Positions 35,901 to 44,500 of a DNA stretch of 64,000 bases are shown in pieces (position 1 is the first letter of the stretch; each line of letters opens with the position of its first letter). The notes under the pieces were generated by a model, which had not been told where the DNA came from, ran no database searches, and saw nothing but the letters and a program-made list of their open reading frames with translations. The DNA comes from Psychroserpens sp. Hel_I_66. GTDB taxonomy: Bacteria > Bacteroidota > Bacteroidia > Flavobacteriales > Flavobacteriaceae. The stretch lies in NCBI RefSeq assembly GCF_000799465.1, contig NZ_JUGU01000001.1, forward strand, positions 1,612,001 to 1,676,000, read 5' to 3'. Position numbers and translations under genes: made by a program.

Positions 35901-37751
35901 TATAATACATCATCTTTTTCTATAGAAGTTGGTACTAATCCAACCCACAATGAACCTACAGATATATTTGTATGTGATGACATGACCAATGATGGGAGCG
36001 TAAATTTTGATTTCAATGTTCAACTCAATGAAATCACTCAGGGTTTTCCAGATATTCAAGAAGTTACATTTCATACATCACAACTAGATGCAGAAAACAA
36101 TACCAATGCACAACCGTTGAGTTTTGACAACACCGTAAACCCACAACAAATTTATGTAAGGATAAATAATGGCTCAATTTGTGAATCCTATACATCATTT
36201 GTACTTAACGTTATTGCTGCTCCGGAAGTTAACCCTTCACAACCCTTAACTCAATGTGACGAAGATTATGATGGGATCACGACATTTGATTTAACACTGT
36301 CTGAATTTGATATTTTAGACGTAAGGCAAGATAATATTGTGATTACGTATCACGAGACAGAAGCTGATGCACTCACCCAAGACAATGCGATTTCAAATCC
36401 AACAAATTATACAAATCTTACAAATCCGCAAACGGTTTATGTACGTGTAACAAATACTATTTCAGATTGTTTTGCATCTGTACCGCTGGAGCTTATCGTT
36501 AATTTGCCACCAGCAATAAACCCAATTTCAAGTTTTGATATTTGCGACAATGAGACGAGCACTACAGATTTAACTCAAATCAACTCCTCATTACTTTTAC
36601 AAACAGCCAATGTTGTTGTAAACTATTTTTCTTCGGAAGAAGATGCTAGTAATCAAGAAAACGTATTAGATATTAATTACACATATCTAACAACTAGCGA
36701 TGTATTGTTTGCACGCGTAGAGTTTTCAACAACGCACTGCTTTTATATCCATGATTTCATTCTTAACGTTAACCCATTACCAATAGCAAATCAGCCAGAT
36801 GATCTAGAATCCTGCGATGATGATTTTGATGGTTTTTATGAATTTGATCTAAACCAGCAAAATGCCCAAATCTTAGGCAGTCAAGATCCTACGGATTTTT
36901 ACGTAACCTATTATTTAGATAACGTATTGGCAGAAGAAGGCACAAATGCTATCGGTCTAAGCTACGACGCATTAGATGGCGACGTTATTTATGCTCGTGT
37001 AGAAAATAATGATACAGGATGCTACAGCATAACTTCATTCACAACATTTGTCTATGAAAAACCAATTCTAGACATTGGCAATCAAGTGATCTGTTTAGAA
37101 AACTTACCACTTATTGTTAGCGCAAATACAAATAATGCTGGAGATGCTTATGATTGGTCAACAAATGAAACCACTCCAGAAATTGAAATTGTTGAAGTCG
37201 GGACCTATTCAGTTACGGTAACGACACCAAACGGTTGTGAGACTACTGAAGTATTTACAGTAATAGAATCTGAAGCTGCAACCATAGAAATTACAGAAAC
37301 AATAGATTTCTCAGACCCTAACAATATTATAGTGACCATTAGCGGTATAGGAAATTACCTCTATCAACTCGACGATGATGAACCTCAACAATCTAATGTT
37401 TTCGAGAGCGTAAGCTTAGGCTACCATACGTTGAGAATTATAGATTTAAATGGCTGTGCAGAAGTCACTAAAGAGATTGTTGTTATTGATGCTCCAAAAT
37501 TCTTTACCCCAAATAACGATTCTTACTTTGACACTTGGCATATTACTGGAGTTGAAACTTTAACAGGTACAATTGTATATATTTATGATCGTTACGGAAA
37601 ATTATTAACCACATTAGACTCTAATTCTAAAGGTTGGGATGGTTACTATAATGGCCATCTCATGAGAGCAAACGATTATTGGTTTGTTGCAGATGTTAAA
37701 AAGGGCAACATCGAGTTCCAAGTGAAAGGTCATTTCGCATTGCGACTGTAA
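32913..37751 (+). CDS. Giant secreted T9SS type B protein with choice-of-anchor L domain and 11 repeats (1612 aa)
   Basis: Signal peptide about 1-20 (ITGAQQ). Residues 20-260 form a choice-of-anchor L domain (NGIMLSTGNP, ILASEEYFGDFPCNYSDGFAF, VNTNTIHDEIVGFC, SAVFIEGSSF). An Ig-like segment precedes about eleven repeats of roughly 92 residues, each opening with a Cys-Asp acidic loop (such as CDEDQDGIT, CDDDQDGIS) and containing a TxFHTS/TYHLT strand and a NPQTIYVR strand. Then an Ig-like segment and a type B sorting domain (APKFFTPNNDSYFDTWHI). The acidic DxDxDG loops suggest calcium binding (inference). Likely long cell-surface stalk/adhesin. Highly similar to the next gene. Confidence 0.9.
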   Translation: MLLKKSLAALACLFCCITGAQQITIDNTFTEQQLIENNLIQGCVEIDNIQSQVNGQVNGFNSFAYFESADSGFPFQNGIMLSTGNPISGGNTQNNNVLNEGETDWLTDPDLETALGINNTLNATSIEFDFISVTDQITFNYILASEEYFGDFPCNYSDGFAFLIKQTGTSDPYVNIAVIPGTSTPVNTNTIHDEIVGFCSPSNEEYFEGYNLGDTNYNGRTKVMTAFATITPNVQYSIKLVIADQTDKNYDSAVFIEGSSFNANIDLGPDIQTCASTVTLDGNINNPDAIYSWYFNGNLIDGGTEPTADVTESGDYTIFAEIPLADSTCVIEDTVNVLLSSTQAADLIPDFEICDDSSADEIEVFDLSIKDADVLSSVPASDYIISYHLSSIDAQNDVNAISGSFQNTTNPQTIYVKIEDTINGCLAFQNFDLVVNPLPSVTQPTILIACADSAADGSTVIDLSVKDEEITNGNLDLAVTYHLTQTDASNGENAIALPYANTGVNETIFVNVTNMITGCSTTTTLDFEVNNSPTINTQEHYIDACDTDNDGFTTFDLTSIIDDILEGLTGVSVTFHTSIDDANANENAVEDEANFENTVANQQTLYIRVEDDATGCASITPIQVHSNLLLSATFIRNMGVCDIGNDGEENFDFDEITESFLGELETIMDYEIEIIYYLTEEDRDNQINPIDTSVSFTPTSNPQTIYIRLVSPTCEEISDFDLIINPITEFGPIDNQPICDEDQDGITTINLSQFDLMITLGQPNFTVRYFSSEEDAENGNDPLPTIYTNTSTTETLWARVTFGPTSCADINQFQIEVFPAPIANEPSGIIICDDDQDGISNINLNAKISELVDDTTNLNITFHTVLADAENDSNSISATTFYPASTGTIYARVENATTGCSTIESFEVIVNTVPVISNINLYKFCEIGEDGFGEFIFSTQDTAILDGQTGKEVFYFETAIDAENNTNPIDKDEVYINTTNPQTIHVRVENITDPNCYNTSSFSIEVGTNPTHNEPTDIFVCDDMTNDGSVNFDFNVQLNEITQGFPDIQEVTFHTSQLDAENNTNAQPLSFDNTVNPQQIYVRINNGSICESYTSFVLNVIAAPEVNPSQPLTQCDEDYDGITTFDLTLSEFDILDVRQDNIVITYHETEADALTQDNAISNPTNYTNLTNPQTVYVRVTNTISDCFASVPLELIVNLPPAINPISSFDICDNETSTTDLTQINSSLLLQTANVVVNYFSSEEDASNQENVLDINYTYLTTSDVLFARVEFSTTHCFYIHDFILNVNPLPIANQPDDLESCDDDFDGFYEFDLNQQNAQILGSQDPTDFYVTYYLDNVLAEEGTNAIGLSYDALDGDVIYARVENNDTGCYSITSFTTFVYEKPILDIGNQVICLENLPLIVSANTNNAGDAYDWSTNETTPEIEIVEVGTYSVTVTTPNGCETTEVFTVIESEAATIEITETIDFSDPNNIIVTISGIGNYLYQLDDDEPQQSNVFESVSLGYHTLRIIDLNGCAEVTKEIVVIDAPKFFTPNNDSYFDTWHITGVETLTGTIVYIYDRYGKLLTTLDSNSKGWDGYYNGHLMRANDYWFVADVKKGNIEFQVKGHFALRL

Positions 37752-37926
37752 TTTTTTTTGATAGTATACACTATTTCTTATAAAAAACAGTCATTCATCT
37801 TAAAAAGCATCTTTTAGACCCTAAAATACTGTTTACTAGGTATTTTTTAGTTAGTTTGTTGCACTAAATTTACTTTTTTTAAGTAAGTCAAACCATCTAA
37901 AAAATTCATATAATCAGCTATTAAGA

Positions 37927-40900
37927 ATGAAAAGGGGATTCTATTTCTTTATCGCAATTTTATTTATTTCAGTTTTAAGCATACAAGCACAACAAATCAC
38001 AACAGATGACACACTGCCACTCGTGTCACTTGTAGAAACGAATTTTGGTCAAGGTTGTGTTGAGATTTCAAACATAACGTCCACTGTAAACGGAGATGTA
38101 AATGGACTTTCAAGTTATGGTTCTTTTGAAAAAGGAGATTCTAATTTTCCTTTTGAAAACGGAATTCTTTTGAGCACAGGAAATATAAATTCCGCAGGAA
38201 ACACAGTTAACAACAGTCCTTTAAATGAAGGAGAAGACAATTGGTTAACAGATCCAGATTTGGAAAATGCCCTTGGTCTCACGGGAACCATAAATGCAAC
38301 AGCGATTGAGTTCAACTTTATTTCTGTGGCAAATCAAATTCAATTTAATTACTTATTGGCTTCCGAAGAATATTTAGGCACCAACCCTTGCTCCTATTCC
38401 GATGGTTTTGCATTTTTAATTCGTGAAGCAAGTTCTACTGGACCATTTACAAATATTGCGATTATTCCGGGCACTTCAATACCTGTAAACACAAATACGA
38501 TTCATGACGAAATTGTAGGATTTTGTCCTGCGGAAAACGAAGGCTTTTTTGAGGGTTACAACTTGGGCGACACCAACTATAATGGTCGTACAACAGTACT
38601 CACAGCAACTGCAACCATACAGCCTAATGTAGAATACAGCATTAAATTGGTCATTGCAGATCAAGGTGATGAGTTCTATGATTCCGCAGTATTCATTGAG
38701 GGAAATAGTTTTAACGCTGCTGTAGATTTAGGACCAGATCTTGTAACTTGCGGGCAATCTGTAGATTTAGATGCCAATATTGAGAATAGCCAGGCGAGCT
38801 ACGAGTGGTTTCAAAACGGAACTCCAATTGCTGGTGAAACCAACCCAACATTAGAAGTTACCGAGTCAGGAACCTATCGCGTAGAAATAAGTATTTTACT
38901 TAACAGTACCTCTTGCGTTATTGAAGATGAAATTGAAGTCACGTTAAATTCTGAACAGGCTTCAGGAGACATTTCAGATTATTTGATATGTGATGATCCA
39001 TCGGGTGATGGTGTAGAAGAGTTCAATCTCTCTACCAAAGATGCTGAAGTTCAGTTTCTACTCCCTCCATCAAATTACAATATTACCTATCATTTAACTT
39101 CGGAAGATGCTCAAAGCGGAGACAACCCATTACCCAACAATTATCAAAATACAACATCACCTCAGCAAATCTTTGTTAGAACGGAAGATTTAGAGAATGG
39201 TTGTTTGGCATATGCAACTTTTAATTTGGTCGTTAGCATTCCTCCAGTACTTGACCAACCAGCAGATATTATAGTTTGTGATGACGCTGTATCTGATGGA
39301 TTAACAATGATCAATCTTGATGACACCACAAATGAGGTTACTGGAGGCGATCCTAATCTATATGTAAGTTACCACTATTCACAACAAGATGCCAATACTG
39401 GCGACAATGCTTTATTTTCTCCATACAGTAATATCAACCCCAATGAAACATTATACATAAGGGTTTATGATGCAACGACTGGCTGTACCAATACGACTTT
39501 AGTAGATATTTCTGTTACGGATAACCCAATGGTAGATAATACCGAAAACCAATGGATTAGTGCTTGTGATCAAGATGGAGATGGTTTTGAAGATTTTGAT
39601 CTCACCAGTATAATCGAAAGTTTATTACAAGGTTTAACAGGTGTAACGGTTACTTTTCATGAAAATGCTGGAGATGCCCAAACGGGAGATAACCCGATTG
39701 CAGATCCCGAAAATTATCAAAATGTGATTCCTGGACTGCAATTCGTTTTTATTAGGGTTGTAGATGATGTTACGGGATGTTTTGTAACCATCCCTTTAGA
39801 GTTGCATTCTAATATTATAACTACAGGATTTGGTGGTGATGTGTATTATGTTTGTGATGATAGTTCCGCAGATGGTATAGAAGATTTTGATTTAAACGAA
39901 GTAGAATCTGACTTGACCAACGATTACGATGGTTTTGAAATCACTTTTTATGAAACCCTCGAAGATCTTAACGATGGTGTAAATGCTATTGACAAATCCG
40001 TGCCATATACAGTCTCAACAAGTCCAACCACAGTATTTGTTACCACTCTTAATGGAGATTGTGAATCTGTCTTAGAAATTAGTTTAATTGTCTCGCCACC
40101 AATTGATATTCAAGGACTTGGAGAAGTAGATTATTGTGATGAAGATACTGATGGTTTTACAACACTGTTTTTAGAAACTTTTAATAGTTATGTGACTGAA
40201 GGTGTGAATGGATCTAATGTAAAATATTTCTTGACAGAACAAGATGCTATTAATGATGAGAATTTTCTAGAACCTTATTTTTACAACCTTTCAAATCCGC
40301 AGATTGTTTGGGTAAAAGTAACCAATTCAAATACAGGTTGTTTTGACATTGCGCCTTTAACAATAAACATATCCAGTGCTCCAACAGCTAATTTTCCTAC
40401 AGATATAATTATTTGCGATGATGACCTCGATGGTGTATATAATGTTGATTTAACAACAAAAATTTCAGAAGCTATACCAAGCACAAGTGATCTAAACATT
40501 ACTTTTTATGATGACTACAATAACGCGTATAGTGGTGAAAACGAAATTGAAACACCAGAGAGCTATGACACTATCTCGCAATATATTTTTATAAGAATTG
40601 AAAGTGAATCAACAGGTTGTTTCACCGTAGTTTATTTTTACGCATATATTAATACTGTTCCAGAATTTATACCGATCACAAATTTCGAGAACTGCGAGGC
40701 AGATGGTAATGGCGTTGCAGACTTTTTCTTTTATTTAAAAGATGCTGAAATTCTAAACGGGCAAACAGGCAAAGAGGTATTGTACTTTGAGACTGCCCAA
40801 GATGCTATAGACAGAACAAATAGTATTGATAAATACAGCGCATACCAAAATACATCGAGCCCACAAACAATACATGTTAGGGTAGAAAGTTTTAATGATA

Positions 40901-43900
40901 TCGATTGCTTCGGAACATCTCAATTTGAACTAGAAGTAGGATCGCTTCCGTTATTTAACCAACCTTCAGATATTTTTATCTGCGATGATATTTCTAACGA
41001 CGGGATTGCATCTTTTGATCTCAATGATAAAATTTTAGAAATTTCCGAAGATATAGATCAAGACCTTAACATCTCTTTTCATCCATCTCAATATGATGCA
41101 GATCAAGATTTAAACGAATTCCCTCTTGATTTTGATAATTTTGCGAATCCGCAAGAAATTTACGTGAGGATAGAAAATGGCACGTACTGTCATGCTGTTG
41201 TGGGTTATAATATTAACGTGATTCAAGTACCAGAGGTAAATGCACCTTCAGATTTGGTACAATGTGACACAGATTATGACGGTGTTGTTGTATTTGATCT
41301 TACCCTTGTTGAAGTGGAAATTTTAGACGTAAGACAAGATGATATCGTTATTTCATACCACGAATCCTTTGATGGAGCTGAAACAGATACTGAGATTATT
41401 CTCGACCCAGAAAACTATACCAATATTTCAAACCCACAAACGGTATATATTAAAATAAATAATACCGTTTCTAATTGTTACGTGACCTTACCTATCAATT
41501 TGGTTGTTGATCTTCCACCAACCGTAATCGATTTTCAAACGTTTCAAATCTGTGATAACGAGTTAAGTGAATTTGATCTCAATACTATAAATTCCGAAGT
41601 TACAAATGAAGAAGGAACTCTTATAAGCTACCATAATACATTAGAAGATGCACAAAACAGTGACAATGCATTAAATACCAATTATACATATCTCACTAAT
41701 AATGACACCTTATTTATTAGATTGGAAAACCCAATTACAGGTTGCTGGACAACCTATAATTTTGATTTAATTGTCAACGCATTACCTATCGCAAATATAC
41801 CAAGCACTGTATTGGCTTGCGATGATATTTCAAATGATGGTCAAGAAGTTATTGATCTATCGCTTCAAAACGAAGAGGTTTTTGGATCTCAACCAAATAC
41901 GGAATTTTCTGTGTCTTATTTTAATTCTGAAATAAATGCTAACGACAACAGCAGCAGTTTACCGAATGATTATTTAGCGTCCAATGGTGAAATTATTTAT
42001 GTTAGAGTTGAAAATAATCTCACAGGTTGTTACAGCATCACACAATTTGATGTCATTATTTATGAATATCCTCAACCTGCACAACCTATAATTCTATGTG
42101 ATGCAGATTATGATGAAACAACAACCTTTGACTTAACAAGTTCTGAAACAGATTTATATACATCAATACCAGATTATATAACTATTTCATATTTTGAAAA
42201 CCTTGATGATGTTGAAACAAATGAAAATGAAATTACAAACCCAACCAATTATTCTAACCTTTCAAATCCTCAAACTGTTTACATAAAGGCTTTTAATGCA
42301 CTTGCAAATTGTTATTCTGTTGTGCCACTAGACTTAATAGTCAACCTACCTCCTGCTATTAATGAGTTTGGGACTTTCGAAATTTGCGACAATACCAATA
42401 CTAGTTTTGATCTTAATACCATCAACTCTATTATTGTAAATGATAATACAGATGTTTTATTTAGTTATTATGAAGACATTACAGATGCAGAGAACAGTAC
42501 AAATGCTTTATCCACAAACTACACTTACAGCACAACAGCAGACACGATTTATGTAAGAGTAGAGTTTGGTACAACCACTTGTTTTTATATTTATGCTTTT
42601 GATCTTATAATTAATCCTTTACCTATTGCAAACGAACCTGATAGTTTACAGGTTTGTGATGATGATTCTAATGACGAGATTGAAACGTTTAATCTATTTG
42701 AGCAAACAGCCACAGTATTAGGTAGTCAAAGCGAATCTAATTTTACAGTAACCTATCATATTAGTGAAAATGATGCCAACGCAGGAGAAGAACCGTTGTC
42801 AAATGATTTTACTGGAGAAAATGGAGAAATTATTCATGTGCGCATAGAGAACAATAGTACTGGCTGTTACAGCTTGACAAGTTTTGAATTGGTTATTAAT
42901 CCGCATCCAAATACCCCAAGTACGATCACCAACTGTGATGATGACTATGATGCGATTACCACTTTTGATTTGACTCAAGTAGAATCCCAATTATTTGAGA
43001 TACCAAATCCAGACCACATTGTCACTTATTTTGAAAATCTATCTGATTTAGAAACAGATTCCAACGTGATTTCAAATCCAGATAATTACACAAATCTAGA
43101 AAACCCTCAAACCGTATTTGTAAAAGTTTATAACACTGTTGCAGATTGCTATCAATACGAAAGTTTTGATCTCAATGTTAATTTACCTCCAGCTATCGAC
43201 CCTATAGAAAGTTTTGATATCTGTGAAAATGAAGACGGAACAACAGTATTATCAAATATCAATTCACAACTCTTAATCCAGACAGCAAACGTGATTGTTT
43301 TTTATTATGCTTCGGAAAGTGATGCACTCGACCAAATCAACCCGTTGGATGATAATTATGTCTATCTCACCAATAACGATACACTTTTTGCGCGCATCGA
43401 ATTTACGACGACACATTGTTATCATATCCATGAGTTCAATTTAACAGTAAATCCCTTGCCAATAGCCAACCAACCAGAAGCACTAGAAGCTTGTGATGAT
43501 GATTTTGATGGTCTATACAATTTTGACTTAACACAACAAAATCCAGAAATTCTGGGTGCCCAAGATCCTGAAGATTTCACAATAACCTACCATACAACAG
43601 TTGAAGATGCAGATACCAATATAAATTCGCTACCAAACAACTACGACGCATCGTTATTTGAAACTATATACGTTAGGTTAGAAAATACCCAAACCGGTTG
43701 TTATAGTTTGACAGAATTTGAAACTATTGTTAGAAGAAAGCCACAAGTTGCCATTCCAGATCAAGTGGTTTGTATCGATAACCTACCTTTAATCGTAAAT
43801 GCAGACACTTCGTTTGAAGAAGACACTTACCTGTGGTCAACAGGAGTTATTTCTTCCCAGATAGAAATAACCGAAATTGGCACATACTCAGTCACGGTAA

Positions 43901-44430
43901 CCTCCCAATACGGTTGTGAAACTATAAGTGAATTTAATGTAATAGAATCAGAAACTGCTACCATAGACGTTGCAGAGACTATTGATTTTTCAGATCCAAA
44001 TAATATAACAATTACCGTTAGCGGTATAGGCAATTATCTCTATCAACTTGATGATGGCATTCCGCAAGAATCCAATATATTTGAAAATGTCACTTTAGGT
44101 TATCACACCATTACAATTATAGATTTAAATGGTTGTGCAGAAGTCACAAAAGAAGTTGTCGTGATAGACGCACCTAAATTTTTCACTCCAAATGGTGACG
44201 GTTATTTTGATACCTGGCATATTATTGGTGTTGAAAACCTTCCGGGAACTATCGTTTATATTTTTGATCGCTATGGGAAATTGCTAAAAACACTAACCCA
44301 CAACTCTTCAGGCTGGAACGGGATCTATAACGCTCACCAAATGCCAGCCAGCGATTATTGGTTCTTAGCGAAGGTTAAGAAAGGTGATATTAATTTTGAG
44401 GTGAAAGGTCATTTTTCTCTACGATTGTAG
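37927..44430 (+). CDS. Giant secreted T9SS type B protein with choice-of-anchor L domain and 17 repeats (2167 aa)
   Basis: Same architecture as its left neighbour: signal peptide (SIQAQQ), choice-of-anchor L domain (LASEEYLGTNPCSYSDGFAF), Ig-like piece, about seventeen Cys-Asp repeats, Ig-like piece (TYLWSTGV) and type B sorting domain (APKFFTPNGDGYFDTWHI). Repeats 9-17 are three copies of one three-repeat block (CDxDYD, ICDN/ICEN, and CDDDFD/DSND types), present only once in the 1612-aa protein. The length difference, 555 aa, equals six repeats of 92.5 aa. A surface adhesin that grows by block duplication is the likely reading. Confidence 0.9.
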   Translation: MKRGFYFFIAILFISVLSIQAQQITTDDTLPLVSLVETNFGQGCVEISNITSTVNGDVNGLSSYGSFEKGDSNFPFENGILLSTGNINSAGNTVNNSPLNEGEDNWLTDPDLENALGLTGTINATAIEFNFISVANQIQFNYLLASEEYLGTNPCSYSDGFAFLIREASSTGPFTNIAIIPGTSIPVNTNTIHDEIVGFCPAENEGFFEGYNLGDTNYNGRTTVLTATATIQPNVEYSIKLVIADQGDEFYDSAVFIEGNSFNAAVDLGPDLVTCGQSVDLDANIENSQASYEWFQNGTPIAGETNPTLEVTESGTYRVEISILLNSTSCVIEDEIEVTLNSEQASGDISDYLICDDPSGDGVEEFNLSTKDAEVQFLLPPSNYNITYHLTSEDAQSGDNPLPNNYQNTTSPQQIFVRTEDLENGCLAYATFNLVVSIPPVLDQPADIIVCDDAVSDGLTMINLDDTTNEVTGGDPNLYVSYHYSQQDANTGDNALFSPYSNINPNETLYIRVYDATTGCTNTTLVDISVTDNPMVDNTENQWISACDQDGDGFEDFDLTSIIESLLQGLTGVTVTFHENAGDAQTGDNPIADPENYQNVIPGLQFVFIRVVDDVTGCFVTIPLELHSNIITTGFGGDVYYVCDDSSADGIEDFDLNEVESDLTNDYDGFEITFYETLEDLNDGVNAIDKSVPYTVSTSPTTVFVTTLNGDCESVLEISLIVSPPIDIQGLGEVDYCDEDTDGFTTLFLETFNSYVTEGVNGSNVKYFLTEQDAINDENFLEPYFYNLSNPQIVWVKVTNSNTGCFDIAPLTINISSAPTANFPTDIIICDDDLDGVYNVDLTTKISEAIPSTSDLNITFYDDYNNAYSGENEIETPESYDTISQYIFIRIESESTGCFTVVYFYAYINTVPEFIPITNFENCEADGNGVADFFFYLKDAEILNGQTGKEVLYFETAQDAIDRTNSIDKYSAYQNTSSPQTIHVRVESFNDIDCFGTSQFELEVGSLPLFNQPSDIFICDDISNDGIASFDLNDKILEISEDIDQDLNISFHPSQYDADQDLNEFPLDFDNFANPQEIYVRIENGTYCHAVVGYNINVIQVPEVNAPSDLVQCDTDYDGVVVFDLTLVEVEILDVRQDDIVISYHESFDGAETDTEIILDPENYTNISNPQTVYIKINNTVSNCYVTLPINLVVDLPPTVIDFQTFQICDNELSEFDLNTINSEVTNEEGTLISYHNTLEDAQNSDNALNTNYTYLTNNDTLFIRLENPITGCWTTYNFDLIVNALPIANIPSTVLACDDISNDGQEVIDLSLQNEEVFGSQPNTEFSVSYFNSEINANDNSSSLPNDYLASNGEIIYVRVENNLTGCYSITQFDVIIYEYPQPAQPIILCDADYDETTTFDLTSSETDLYTSIPDYITISYFENLDDVETNENEITNPTNYSNLSNPQTVYIKAFNALANCYSVVPLDLIVNLPPAINEFGTFEICDNTNTSFDLNTINSIIVNDNTDVLFSYYEDITDAENSTNALSTNYTYSTTADTIYVRVEFGTTTCFYIYAFDLIINPLPIANEPDSLQVCDDDSNDEIETFNLFEQTATVLGSQSESNFTVTYHISENDANAGEEPLSNDFTGENGEIIHVRIENNSTGCYSLTSFELVINPHPNTPSTITNCDDDYDAITTFDLTQVESQLFEIPNPDHIVTYFENLSDLETDSNVISNPDNYTNLENPQTVFVKVYNTVADCYQYESFDLNVNLPPAIDPIESFDICENEDGTTVLSNINSQLLIQTANVIVFYYASESDALDQINPLDDNYVYLTNNDTLFARIEFTTTHCYHIHEFNLTVNPLPIANQPEALEACDDDFDGLYNFDLTQQNPEILGAQDPEDFTITYHTTVEDADTNINSLPNNYDASLFETIYVRLENTQTGCYSLTEFETIVRRKPQVAIPDQVVCIDNLPLIVNADTSFEEDTYLWSTGVISSQIEITEIGTYSVTVTSQYGCETISEFNVIESETATIDVAETIDFSDPNNITITVSGIGNYLYQLDDGIPQESNIFENVTLGYHTITIIDLNGCAEVTKEVVVIDAPKFFTPNGDGYFDTWHIIGVENLPGTIVYIFDRYGKLLKTLTHNSSGWNGIYNAHQMPASDYWFLAKVKKGDINFEVKGHFSLRL

Positions 44431-44474
44431 CATAATCTTAACATTTTTTAAGTAACAGCAACTCAATCTATGCT

Positions 44475-44482
44475 TATCTTTG
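44475..44482 (+). promoter_or_regulatory. Putative -7 element of the 44501 gene
   Basis: TATCTTTG (TAnnTTTG) ending 18 bp before the ATG at 44501, inside the 70-bp gap; suggests that this gene has its own promoter. Confidence 0.45.
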
Positions 44483-44500
44483 CAACCGGAAAAGTTGTAA

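Noticed and set aside
32913..44430. Assembly artefact (collapsed or duplicated contig) as explanation for the two giant repeat proteins
   Set aside because: The two genes differ throughout at the nucleotide level, including in their shared domains, so they are true paralogues.
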